The translations under genes were made by a program, and so were the position numbers. The notes under the pieces were generated by a model. That model saw only the letters and a list, made by a program, of their open reading frames with translations. It had not been told where the DNA came from and did not search any database. This document shows, piece after piece, positions 8,922 to 16,913 of a stretch of DNA of 64,000 nt; positions within the stretch are counted from its first letter, which is position 1; every line of letters begins with the position of its first letter. Source of the stretch: Prevotella sp. (GTDB lineage: Bacteria > Bacteroidota > Bacteroidia > Bacteroidales > Bacteroidaceae); assembly GCA_017619755.1 (NCBI GenBank), contig JAFZRU010000057.1, forward strand, positions 1 through 64,000, given 5' to 3'.

Positions 8922-8937
8922 CCCCAAACGTTTCTCC

Positions 8938-9978
8938 ATGTTGAAACTCACCATCACCGAGCGAACTTTTCATTTCAAACAGCCGGCGGGTACGTCGAGA
9001 GGCGTTTACACCACCCGGCGCTCCTGGTTTGTCACAGCCACAGACACCAACCATCCTGAGGTGACGGGGGTGGGGGAGTGTGCCCCACTGCCAAAACTGA
9101 GTTGTGACGACTTGCCCGATTATGCCGTTGTGCTGAGGACGATGTGCGACAAGGTGGAGCAAGAGGGGAAGCTCGACCTTGGCGGTGCGCTGCGTCATTT
9201 CCCCTCTATGCTCTTCGGATTGGAAACAGCCCTCATACGTCTCAGGACGGCCTCCGACATCATCTTTGACACACCGTTTACAAGAGGGGAAATGGGAATA
9301 CCCATCAACGGCCTCGTGTGGATGGGCGACTATGAGCAGATGCTCCATAGAATGGAGGAGAAGATGGAGAGGGGATTCAGATGCGTGAAAATCAAAATCG
9401 GAGCCATCGACTTCGAGAAAGAGCTTGACTTGGTGAGCCGTGTCAGAGACCGTTTCACGAAAGAGGACATCCAACTGAGGCTCGACGCCAACGGGGCTTT
9501 CACGCCCGGTGAGGTGATGGACGTGCTGCAACGATTGGCTAAATACAACATCCACTCCATTGAGCAGCCCATCCGACAGGGGCAGTGGGGGGAGATGGCC
9601 GATGTGTGCGCCAAGTCGCCCATACCCATCGCACTCGACGAGGAACTCATCGGCGTGAACGACAGGCAGGAAAAGGAAAGGCTTTTGGAGCAAATCAAAC
9701 CCCAGTACATCATCCTCAAGCCTTCGCTCCACGGAGGGGTGGCGGGAACCACCGAATGGGTGAATCTGGCTCGTGAAAGGGGCATTGGCTCCTGGATGAC
9801 CAGTGCCTTGGAGAGCAACGTGGGGCTGTCGGCCATCGCTCAGTTGGCAGCACAGCTTTATGGATGCCCGCCCACCATGCCACAGGGATTAGGAACAGGA
9901 CAACTCTTCACCGACAACATCGACCGTCCGCTGAAAGTGGTGGGCGACCAACTCTTCTACACCAAGGAAGGCACATGA
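8938..9978 (+). CDS. menC: o-Succinylbenzoate synthase
   Basis: An enolase-superfamily dehydratase turning SHCHC into o-succinylbenzoate. I chose the ATG at 8938 (LKLTITERTFHFKQPAGTSR) because the upstream in-frame extension overlaps menB and has no family match. The 346-residue product has the KIKIG lysine pair, the metal ligands in LRLDANGAF, SIEQPI and ALDEEL, and the second lysine in IILKPSLHGG. It ends in an ATGA overlap with menE, so the two are translationally coupled. Confidence 0.92.
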   Translation: MLKLTITERTFHFKQPAGTSRGVYTTRRSWFVTATDTNHPEVTGVGECAPLPKLSCDDLPDYAVVLRTMCDKVEQEGKLDLGGALRHFPSMLFGLETALIRLRTASDIIFDTPFTRGEMGIPINGLVWMGDYEQMLHRMEEKMERGFRCVKIKIGAIDFEKELDLVSRVRDRFTKEDIQLRLDANGAFTPGEVMDVLQRLAKYNIHSIEQPIRQGQWGEMADVCAKSPIPIALDEELIGVNDRQEKERLLEQIKPQYIILKPSLHGGVAGTTEWVNLARERGIGSWMTSALESNVGLSAIAQLAAQLYGCPPTMPQGLGTGQLFTDNIDRPLKVVGDQLFYTKEGT

Positions 9979-10937
9979 CACTCCGGGAATTTTATGACGA
10001 ATGGAACGCTCCGACATCCACCATCCTCGTTCACACCAGCGGTTCCACAGGTGAACCAAAACCTCTGCTGGTAGAGAAAAGGAGGATGGTGGCAAGCGCA
10101 ACGATGACCTGCGATTTCTTCGGACTCAGACCCGGGGACACCGCACTTCTCTGCATGCCCCTCGAATACATCGCAGGGAAGATGATGGTGGTCAGGGCAA
10201 TCACCAGGGGGATGAAACTTATCGACGTGGAACCGTCCGGGCATCCCATGGCAAGGCTCACGGACGAGCAACCCATACATTTGGCAGCGATGGTGCCGCT
10301 GCAGGTGTTCAACACCTTGGCGGTGGAGGAGGAGTGTGAGCGGCTGAAAAGGGTGAAGCACCTCATCATAGGGGGAGGGCCGCTTGACGAGCGAGTGGAA
10401 CAGCAGTTGAATAGCTTCCCCAACCATGTGTGGGCAACATACGGGATGACGGAGACACTTTCACACGTGGCTATGAGAAGGGTAAACGGACCAGAAGGCA
10501 CCAAATGGTACACGCCCATGCCGGGGGTGAAGATGGAGACTGCAGATGATGGTTGCTTGGTGGTGAAAGCCCCGGCACTATGCCAAGATGTGCTTCACAC
10601 GCATGACATCGTGGAGTGGCATCCCGACGGGAAAAGATTCAAGGTGGTGGGAAGAAGCGACAACATTGCTTGTTCCGGAGGGGTGAAGATACAAATGGAA
10701 AAGGTGGAGGAGGCACTCAGACCCTATCTCAAGTTTCCTTTTTTCGTGGCTAAGACAAAGGATGAGAAATTTGGGGAAATACTTGTCCTTGTAACCGAAG
10801 GGGGAGACAAACAAGAAATAGAAGACATTTTCAACCATGTCCTCCCACCATATTGGAAGCCGCGAAAAATCGTTTTTGTGAAGGTGCTACCGCTTACGGA
10901 AACGGGAAAGCCTTTGAGAAGAGTTGTTTTAGGTTGA
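9975..10937 (+). CDS. menE: o-Succinylbenzoate-CoA ligase, compact form
   Basis: An adenylating enzyme activating o-succinylbenzoate with ATP and CoA. Start at ATG 9975, overlapping the menC stop (ATGA). At 320 residues it is far shorter than the ~450-490 of E. coli or Bacillus MenE, yet it keeps the core motifs: HTSGSTGEPKP (A3 loop), VWATYGMTETLSHVA (A5), VVGRSDNIACSGGVKIQ and the C-terminal LPLTETGKPLRR with the catalytic lysine. The N-terminal subdomain is what is missing. A compact MenE is, from memory, usual in Bacteroidetes. Last gene of the operon. Confidence 0.9.
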   Translation: MTLREFYDEWNAPTSTILVHTSGSTGEPKPLLVEKRRMVASATMTCDFFGLRPGDTALLCMPLEYIAGKMMVVRAITRGMKLIDVEPSGHPMARLTDEQPIHLAAMVPLQVFNTLAVEEECERLKRVKHLIIGGGPLDERVEQQLNSFPNHVWATYGMTETLSHVAMRRVNGPEGTKWYTPMPGVKMETADDGCLVVKAPALCQDVLHTHDIVEWHPDGKRFKVVGRSDNIACSGGVKIQMEKVEEALRPYLKFPFFVAKTKDEKFGEILVLVTEGGDKQEIEDIFNHVLPPYWKPRKIVFVKVLPLTETGKPLRRVVLG

Positions 10938-10980
10938 ATGGCAGAAGGCCATAGCCCATCTGCCATCCAACACTTAATTT
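10937..10980. terminator. Hairpin between convergent menE and small-peptide gene
   Basis: ATGGCAGA (10937-10944) pairs with TCTGCCAT (10958-10965), followed a few bases later by a T-rich run on the plus strand. It sits between the convergent ends of menE and the peptide gene, as expected of a shared terminator, but the T-run is not adjacent. Confidence 0.45.
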
Positions 10981-10984
10981 TTTC

Positions 10985-11176
10985 TTATTCCTCTTCTGGC
11001 TGCTCGCCCCAGACACTCTTTCCGGTCGGCAGTTTGCCATCGGCATTCTCGTCCCATACGTGTACTTCGTTACTAAGGCCACCTGATTGGGGTATGGGTT
11101 CACCACCCTCCAAAACGGAGTCGATGAGGTTGATATCTACAAATCTTGCTTCAGGCTTGAAATAATTTTTTTTCAT
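10985..11176 (-). CDS. Small peptide, first of two related copies
   Basis: The ATG at 11176 gives a 63-residue product beginning MKKNYFKPEARFVDINLIDS and ending KSVWGEQPEEE. I do not know a function. It resembles the peptide at 13341-13517 (MKKxYxxP, a hydrophobic/VL-acidic segment near residue 20, acidic middle, K-x-x-W near the end). It has no classical signal peptide; the N-terminus followed by VLEGGEP could be a leader with a GG-like site, but that is a guess. It has its own -7 box at 11261-11269 and lies downstream of the dockerin protein gene on the same strand. Confidence 0.65.
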   Translation of the reverse strand: MKKNYFKPEARFVDINLIDSVLEGGEPIPQSGGLSNEVHVWDENADGKLPTGKSVWGEQPEEE

Positions 11177-11260
11177 GATGCAATTATATTTTGTTGTTGT
11201 TATTGTTTCAATGTCGGTCGTCTTGGAGAATGGGCTTGCCATTACATTTCCTAAAACGAT

Positions 11261-11269
11261 GCAAATTTA
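11261..11269 (-). promoter_or_regulatory. -7 promoter box for the 63-residue peptide gene
   Basis: Reads TAAATTTGC on the minus strand (TAnnTTTG), 84 nt before the chosen ATG at 11176. Confidence 0.5.
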
Positions 11270-11329
11270 TAAAAAATTTTGTTTGCTGCAAAGAATTTCA
11301 CACGATTTTTATGAATTTATTTTCTTTTC

Positions 11330-13156
11330 TTAGGAATGAAGGGTGATATACACTACATCCATCAAGTCGGAAACGTCTATTTCACCATCGACATTCGTGT
11401 CGCCGTTGTTGAAGTTGAAGTAGTCAACAGGTTTCTTCAGAATGTAATTCACTATCGTCATCACGTCAACAACATCTACCAAGCCGTCGTCGTTGACATC
11501 TCCAAGAAGGTTGCCGCTGTATTGGGTGAAGTCCAACTCTTCCGGAAGGTCGTGTCCCGTGATGTCAAGGTAGCAAGTGTTGTTGGCGATGTATTCCAGC
11601 ACCACGTTGCCATGGGCGTCGTCCTTGTTGTTCACCGCCACAAAGGAGCCTTTCTCGTCGCTCAGCACGCGCATGGTGGCAGGGTCGAACTTGGTGCGGT
11701 AAGTGCTCTCTTCATTTTTTCCGTCAATCAGCCAGATTTCACCCTTGAGGAGGTTGGGGGTCGTCAATGCCTCTGGGTCGCTTGTCAACGGCAGCAAGCG
11801 GTTGGAAGATGGCTCCGTGGAGGTGCACTCCAACAGGACGGCGGTGTAGGCAGGAACGATGCCGTCGGGAACTTCCACGATGTGGATGCTGCCATCGTCG
11901 AGGATGGCATCCACGGTGTAGGCCTTCACATTGTCCAAGCATTGGTAGGGGAAAGCGGTGTACATTGTTGTGTAGTATTTCCCATCCTTCAGCGTGCCGG
12001 CGGAGGGTATGGCGCCAAAATAGTTCTCGCTCAAGTGTTCCTCGTCGATGATGTGGAATTTCCAGCGATATTGCGTGCTGTTGTTGGGGCGGTTGTAGAG
12101 GTTGGGATAGCGGATGCTTCCTATCAGCTCCATATCACCTTTGGTGGTGTAGTCGGCATTGTCTTTCAAGTAGCCGGTGAAACCCTTCGCACTGCCATAG
12201 ATGAAATAGTCAATGGTATCGAATTTCTCCACCTTGAATTTCAAGTTGCTGATGTCGTAGGTGGAGATGCCCTGGCCGGTCATATCGACGGCGATAAGTC
12301 CACCGGTGCCGGTGGGTGTGCCTTTCAGACGCAATACCAAGGCGGGGAGCGAATGGCTCTTCTTGTGGCTCTTGTCCACAAGCATCATCGTGTTGGTGAA
12401 GTTGCGCTGATCCTCGGTAATGCTATCCTCCGACGTGCCGGTGACACCTAATAGCTTGTGGGAATAGGTGTTTTCCAAATAGACGTAGATGCCGTTTGTT
12501 TTAATCCCACGTTCCTCGAAAACAGCTGTGTAGGCACCTTGATTGTTGTTCGTGACTGTCAGGGTGTATGGGTTGGAGGTAATTATGCGGCTGGAGTTGG
12601 GTCGGCGCCAGCCCACGAACTTGCCATTGAGGTTGTCGGGGTAAGCGCGGATGGTTACCTTGTCGCCGACCTTGTTGGACGGGTTGTCAATCTCCACCGT
12701 GCCGAGCGTCTCGTCCTCCGACACGGGATAGACAAGGCCTTTTTCTACAAAATAGGCCTTGTAATAAGTATTCTTGGCGGTGCTGCTGGTGGTGGCGGTA
12801 GTGGTCACCAAGTCCGTGGTGTTTTTGGCGTGGCTGAACACCGTCTCAGTGCCGTTGTCATTCACCTTCGACCAATGGCTAAAGAAATAACCCTCGTTGG
12901 GTTTGGCGTAGAGGTAGGCAGTGACGGTGGCAGCCTTTACTTCCACTTTGGTTTCCTGAGAGAAGGGGACTGTCTGGTACCAATTGCTTTTCCACTTGAT
13001 GTTTTCCATGGCCTCATCCTGATTGGAGGCGTAAACCAGTCCCGCGCCATCGGGGGATGGTTCGACAGTGAATTTGTAATAGAATGTCGGACCGATTGCG
13101 TGGGTCAACGTGATGGCGCTGATCAGGGTCAGGAGGGATGCTAATAATCTCTTCAT
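11330..13156 (-). CDS. Large exported protein with C-terminal dockerin-like domain
   Basis: Start set at ATG 13156 so that the protein opens with a signal peptide (KRLLASLLTLISAITLTHA); 608 residues. The middle has Big/Ig-like repeats (HWSKVNDNGTETVF, AYPDNLNGKFVGWRRPNS). Residues ~370-540 share a domain with the 586-residue neighbour at 13559-15319: an aromatic-rich DGKYYTTMYTAFPY block, then IVPAYTAVLLEC and N-LLPL. The last ~60 residues are a type I dockerin-like pair of Ca loops (GDVNDDGLVDVVDVMTIVNY, GDTNVDGEIDVSDLMDVVY). Surface or secreted location is inferred. A 63-residue peptide gene follows. Substrate unknown. Confidence 0.8.
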   Translation of the reverse strand: MKRLLASLLTLISAITLTHAIGPTFYYKFTVEPSPDGAGLVYASNQDEAMENIKWKSNWYQTVPFSQETKVEVKAATVTAYLYAKPNEGYFFSHWSKVNDNGTETVFSHAKNTTDLVTTTATTSSTAKNTYYKAYFVEKGLVYPVSEDETLGTVEIDNPSNKVGDKVTIRAYPDNLNGKFVGWRRPNSSRIITSNPYTLTVTNNNQGAYTAVFEERGIKTNGIYVYLENTYSHKLLGVTGTSEDSITEDQRNFTNTMMLVDKSHKKSHSLPALVLRLKGTPTGTGGLIAVDMTGQGISTYDISNLKFKVEKFDTIDYFIYGSAKGFTGYLKDNADYTTKGDMELIGSIRYPNLYNRPNNSTQYRWKFHIIDEEHLSENYFGAIPSAGTLKDGKYYTTMYTAFPYQCLDNVKAYTVDAILDDGSIHIVEVPDGIVPAYTAVLLECTSTEPSSNRLLPLTSDPEALTTPNLLKGEIWLIDGKNEESTYRTKFDPATMRVLSDEKGSFVAVNNKDDAHGNVVLEYIANNTCYLDITGHDLPEELDFTQYSGNLLGDVNDDGLVDVVDVMTIVNYILKKPVDYFNFNNGDTNVDGEIDVSDLMDVVYITLHS

Positions 13157-13191
13157 TTTTATTCTTGATTTCTTCCAATGCAAAATATTTT

Positions 13192-13200
13192 GCAAAAGTA
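13192..13200 (-). promoter_or_regulatory. -7 promoter box for the dockerin protein gene
   Basis: TACTTTTGC on the minus strand matches TAnnTTTG; it lies 35 nt upstream of the ATG at 13156. Confidence 0.6.
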
Positions 13201-13207
13201 CGAAAAT

Positions 13208-13243
13208 CGTGGCGTTAACAAGGCATGTCGCCACGTTTTTTTT
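13208..13243 (+). terminator. Orphan plus-strand terminator in a minus-strand promoter region
   Basis: CGTGGCG (13208-13214) pairs with CGCCACG (13229-13235) and is followed by eight T on the plus strand. No plus-strand gene lies upstream for 2 kb, so it cannot serve a known gene; it could stop antisense transcription or be the unpaired half of a former element. Confidence 0.5.
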
Positions 13244-13249
13244 GATTTT

Positions 13250-13283
13250 TTAAGACCTTAAAGTCTTTAAAGTCCTTAAAGTC
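13250..13283. repeat. Short CTTAAAG repeat stretch
   Basis: Four imperfect units of CCTTAAAGT/CTTTAAAGT lie in tandem. They match the units of the array at 8009-8088, so the same short repeat occurs at two unrelated intergenic sites in this window. Confidence 0.7.
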
Positions 13284-13288
13284 ATTAC

Positions 13289-13321
13289 AAAAAAATGGCG
13301 GGTTGTAGCCCGCCATTTTTT
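13289..13321 (-). terminator. Terminator of the 13.3-15.3 kb unit
   Basis: ATGGCGGG (13295-13302) pairs with CCCGCCAT (13309-13316), flanked by A and T runs on both sides, 20 bp past the stop of the small-peptide gene on the minus strand. Confidence 0.75.
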
Positions 13322-13340
13322 ATCTCAGATTCAGGATGAT

Positions 13341-13517
13341 TTACTCCCAGGTCGTCTTGTTGCTGAACATGTCGTCCACTGCATCCTCGTACTCGTTGTC
13401 ACCTACGACATTGCCCACGGGGATGAAGGAAGTGTTACCAAAAAGACTGTCAAGCACATGCTGCTTCGTGTTCAAGGTCATCACCTTGCAAACCGGATTG
13501 ATATATTGCTTCTTCAT
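13341..13517 (-). CDS. Small peptide, second of two related copies
   Basis: A 58-residue ORF beginning MKKQYINPVCKVMTLNTKQH and ending MFSNKTTWE. It starts 41 bp behind the stop of the 586-residue exported protein and precedes a strong terminator, so the two are probably one transcript. It resembles the peptide at 10985-11176 in length, the MKKxYxxP start, the VLDS segment, an acidic middle and a Lys-x-x-Trp end. The repeated gene order argues that it is a real gene. I know of no function; a peptide product or a chaperone-like partner of the surface protein are possibilities without direct support. Confidence 0.65.
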   Translation of the reverse strand: MKKQYINPVCKVMTLNTKQHVLDSLFGNTSFIPVGNVVGDNEYEDAVDDMFSNKTTWE

Positions 13518-13558
13518 AATTTCTATGATGTTTTTTTATTTATCAAAAGAATTGTTTG

Positions 13559-15319
13559 TTATTTAACAACCATTTTCTTTCCGTTCATGATGTAGAGACC
13601 CTTGACAGGATTGCTCACCTGACGGCCCTGGATGTCATAGATGGTGGCGTTCTCAGCATTCTCGGTGGTCACTTCGGTGATGCCCAGGAGGAAGTCCTCG
13701 TCTACGATGCGGATGCTGTTGGCGTAAGCCTCGTCTTCGCTGAGGATCATGAAGGCCTGGTTGGGCTTCACGGTCTTGCCCTTGTACTTGAAGAAGCCAA
13801 GCGGGTTGAGGGTGTTTTTGCCGCTGTTGAACACGCGGAGAACCTTCCTGCTGATGGAGGTGCCGGCGTCGGTTGGACGGATGTGATAGATGAACTCGTC
13901 GTTATTGTCAGCGGAGACAGGTGAGTTGGCATCGAATTCGCTGGCGAAGAAGATACCTCTCAGGAACGAACGGTCGGTTTCCTCTTGGATGGCCTTGTTC
14001 AACTCCTCTTCAATATAAGGTTCGTCAATGGCGGGATGGAGCAGGTTGTTGGTGAAGCTGGTGGTCTTGCACTCTACAACAACAGGAGTACGGGCGGGAA
14101 CGATGTCCTTGTACTCTTTGGTTACCACGTAGCCTACGATGTCACCGGGGTTCGGCTGAACGCTGCCGAAGGTTCCGAGCTGCGGGCCATTCTGGATGCC
14201 CCATACACGTACGGTGTTGGCACCGTTGTCCACGATTTCCATGGGGAAGTCAGTGTAAAGAGTCTGATAGAAGTGACCGTCAAGACCTTCAATGTAGCTG
14301 TTGAGGGCGAAGTAGTTGGTGGTCTCAGTCTCAGTGCCTGGAACGATGGGCTCCAGATACCACTTGGAGAAGTCGCCGGCAACCTGGATTTCCGGGGTGT
14401 AGCCTGTATAGGGATAGTCAACCTTGTTCTCGTTGGCGAAGCTGACGAACTCACCAGCAACAGGACCCATGTCGAATTTCTGTGTGTGGGTGCGGAAGTT
14501 GGTCTTCACGTGGCCGCCGATGAGATAATAGGTGTGACCCATGTGGATGCGGTTGGTGTAGTCGGAGAGTTCATACTCGAAGAAATATTCCCACTCGGTC
14601 CAGAGTTGGTCCTGACCGTACTCTTCGCAGTAAGTCCTCACGTTGTCGAACAACTCGTCCCAGAGCCACTCGGTGTCGGGCCTTGTTCCACTCGGAACCT
14701 CGATGCCCTTCTCTTTCAGAAGGTTGGCAAGTGGGCGGGGATCGGGAGTGGTGCTCTTCAGATAGAAGGCAGTCTTGCCCTGTGAGTCAGTGGTTCTCTC
14801 AAGATACATCTTCGTGAAGAAGAACATCTCGTCGATAGCACCTTCCAGTTCCTCGTTGGTCAGGTTCCATCCGTAGATGCGGTTCATTGTCTTCAAGGAG
14901 CCGGTGAAGCCAGCCTTCATCGTACGAGCCATTGGGCTATAGACCTCTGCGGAGGCGTCAACAGCTTGTGAACGAAGGTGAGAAACCACGAAGTCACCCT
15001 CTTTGTAGTCATTGTAACCACTTCCGGGATTGGGCACATGACCCTCTTCCACGTCGGCTTCGATGTACATCACAGTACCCGGCATGGTGATGGCGTCCAG
15101 CTGTTTGGCCTGTGGCTGAGCAGTAGTGGGGGAGGTGACGTTCATCACGCCAGTTCCTCTTGCATTCAGATAGCCTACGTTGATTACGCGGAAGTAGCCC
15201 TCGAAACCATCGATGCCTTCGAGTTGGTCCCAAGCGTCAAGAGCGACTTGAGCCATAGCTCCAGTACTCATTGCGGTAGCAACAAGCGTCATTAATAAAC
15301 CTTTTGTAAATTTTCTCAT
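13559..15319 (-). CDS. Large exported protein with T9SS-type tail
   Basis: A 586-residue protein with signal peptide (RKFTKGLLMTLVATAMSTGA-MAQ). The central part is not recognised. Residues ~340-440 (ALNSYIEGLDGHFYQTLYTD, DIVPARTPVVVECKT, NNLLHP) correspond to the shared domain of the dockerin protein at 11330-13156. The C-terminus (ATIYDIQGRQVSNPVKGLYI, then NGKKMVVK) is a type IX secretion sorting/anchoring signal, predicting export to the cell surface. A 58-residue peptide gene follows on the same strand. The two cassettes are thus related but differ in C-terminal module. Confidence 0.82.
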   Translation of the reverse strand: MRKFTKGLLMTLVATAMSTGAMAQVALDAWDQLEGIDGFEGYFRVINVGYLNARGTGVMNVTSPTTAQPQAKQLDAITMPGTVMYIEADVEEGHVPNPGSGYNDYKEGDFVVSHLRSQAVDASAEVYSPMARTMKAGFTGSLKTMNRIYGWNLTNEELEGAIDEMFFFTKMYLERTTDSQGKTAFYLKSTTPDPRPLANLLKEKGIEVPSGTRPDTEWLWDELFDNVRTYCEEYGQDQLWTEWEYFFEYELSDYTNRIHMGHTYYLIGGHVKTNFRTHTQKFDMGPVAGEFVSFANENKVDYPYTGYTPEIQVAGDFSKWYLEPIVPGTETETTNYFALNSYIEGLDGHFYQTLYTDFPMEIVDNGANTVRVWGIQNGPQLGTFGSVQPNPGDIVGYVVTKEYKDIVPARTPVVVECKTTSFTNNLLHPAIDEPYIEEELNKAIQEETDRSFLRGIFFASEFDANSPVSADNNDEFIYHIRPTDAGTSISRKVLRVFNSGKNTLNPLGFFKYKGKTVKPNQAFMILSEDEAYANSIRIVDEDFLLGITEVTTENAENATIYDIQGRQVSNPVKGLYIMNGKKMVVK

Positions 15320-15443
15320 AATTTTTAAATTATTTAAGTTTATGTATAAGAATTCCTCTGTTGGGGAGGGGTTTCATACTCGCAGAATATCATCTTTGTT
15401 TCAGGTATGTTCCCTTGATTTTCACTTTTACGCGTATTTTGGT

Positions 15444-15452
15444 GCAAATTTA
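15444..15452 (-). promoter_or_regulatory. -7 promoter box for the T9SS-tailed protein gene
   Basis: TAAATTTGC on the minus strand, 124 nt before the ATG at 15319; the long AT-rich leader shows no clear fold. The rest of the 15320-15604 gap holds only A/T runs. Confidence 0.5.
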
Positions 15453-15604
15453 TAAACTCTTTCTGAAATGACAAAGAAATTCCTTTTATTTATTTCTTAA
15501 AAAACGTAAAAAGTACCCTGATTGGGTAATTTTTGTTTTTTTTTCATTTTTTTTTCTTTCTAAAGGATGGATTTCGATGTCGTCTTCCAACAATTGAAAC
15601 ACTG

Positions 15605-16654
15605 TCATCCTTCGCGGATGAAGTCCAGAGCCTCCAAAATCAGCTCCCTTTCGGCTGTCTGGTTGATGCGTATGTCGCCTACATCACCCAAGAGGGTGAA
15701 ATTGATGCTGCCCGACATGTTCTTCTTGTCGTGGCGCATCAGTTCGACCAATTTGGGGTAGTCGTCGCAGGTGATGGACGGGCGACCGTAGTGCTCGTGG
15801 ATGTAGCTCACCGTGGAGCGGAGCTTGTCCAAGGGGAAGTCGCAAAGCACACTGCCCAAGTAAAGCTCGCCCACAAGTCCGTGAGCCACGGCAATCCCGT
15901 GGAGCAACGGGCTGCCGGTGGCCATACTCCACGATTCTATGGCGTGGCCGATGGTGTGTCCCAAATTGAGGGCCTTGCGAATGCCATGCTCGCGGGGGTC
16001 AGCCTCCACGATGTGTTGCTTGACTGTAACCGACTGACCCACCATCGTTTGCAATTGGTGAAGTTCTGGTCGGCTGATGTCGAAGGAGAGCAGTTTCGAC
16101 CATGTGTCCAAGTTGGAGATGAGGCCGTGCTTGAGCATCTCCGCATAGCCGGAGCGAAGGTTGTCGTTGTCAAGCGTGGAGAGGAAGTTGGTGTCTATGA
16201 TGACAAACTGTGCGTCGGCGAACACGCCCACCTCGTTCTTCAGTCCGTGGAAGTTGAAGCCGGTCTTCCCTCCGACGGAGGCGTCCACCATGGAGAGCAG
16301 TGTCGTGGGGATGTTCACGTAGTCAATGCCGCGCTTGAATGTGCTGGCGGCGAAGCCACCCAGGTCGGTCACCATGCCGCCTCCAAGGCATATCATGCAA
16401 GAGTGGCGGGTGGCGCCTCCTTCCACCAAGGCCTCCCACACGCGCGTTACGTTTTCAAGCGTCTTTGAACTGTCACCGGAGGGGATGGTGACATGCACCG
16501 CATCCCGGAGGCCGATGAAGCCGTCGAGAAGCGGCCAGCACTTCTCACGCGTGGTGTTGTCGGTAAGCACGAAAATCTTGTCGTGGCTGCATTCCGCCAA
16601 TGCCTTCGACAAGTCTTCATACAACGACGTGGATAAAATCACTCCATTACTCAT
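15605..16654 (-). CDS. aroB: 3-Dehydroquinate synthase
   Basis: Second step of the shikimate pathway, using NAD and a divalent metal in the cytoplasm. The 349-residue product has the NAD loop ICLGGGMVTDLGGFAAST, FKRGIDYVNIPTTLLSMVDA followed by SVGGKTGFN, and the metal-binding NLGHTIGHAIE; the length is normal. Single gene with its own promoter, divergent from the receptor gene. Confidence 0.95.
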   Translation of the reverse strand: MSNGVILSTSLYEDLSKALAECSHDKIFVLTDNTTREKCWPLLDGFIGLRDAVHVTIPSGDSSKTLENVTRVWEALVEGGATRHSCMICLGGGMVTDLGGFAASTFKRGIDYVNIPTTLLSMVDASVGGKTGFNFHGLKNEVGVFADAQFVIIDTNFLSTLDNDNLRSGYAEMLKHGLISNLDTWSKLLSFDISRPELHQLQTMVGQSVTVKQHIVEADPREHGIRKALNLGHTIGHAIESWSMATGSPLLHGIAVAHGLVGELYLGSVLCDFPLDKLRSTVSYIHEHYGRPSITCDDYPKLVELMRHDKKNMSGSINFTLLGDVGDIRINQTAERELILEALDFIREG

Positions 16655-16756
16655 GTGCTCTCTCTTATTCCTATACCTTATTATTATATATAATCATAAA
16701 CACACCGGGCAGGTTTCCCGTGCAGGATATTCTTATGCAATGCTGACTTTTCAGCC

Positions 16757-16765
16757 GCAAAGGTA
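16757..16765 (-). promoter_or_regulatory. -7 promoter box for aroB
   Basis: TACCTTTGC on the minus strand matches TAnnTTTG, 102 nt before the aroB ATG. Confidence 0.5.
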
Positions 16766-16913
16766 GCAACTCTTGCCCAAATATGAAAATTTTTCAAGGA
16801 AAAACAGTTTGTTTCGATGGATTTCTTTTAAACCTTGGAAAGGATTGAGCGTCAAAAGTACAACAATCCAACACACGGCGCATGGCGCCATAGAGTTATT
16901 TAGGAAAAAAAAG

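Noticed and set aside
16773-16913. 47-residue upstream extension of the receptor gene
   Set aside because: It lies over the divergent promoter region and would bury the clear signal peptide that starts at ATG 16914.
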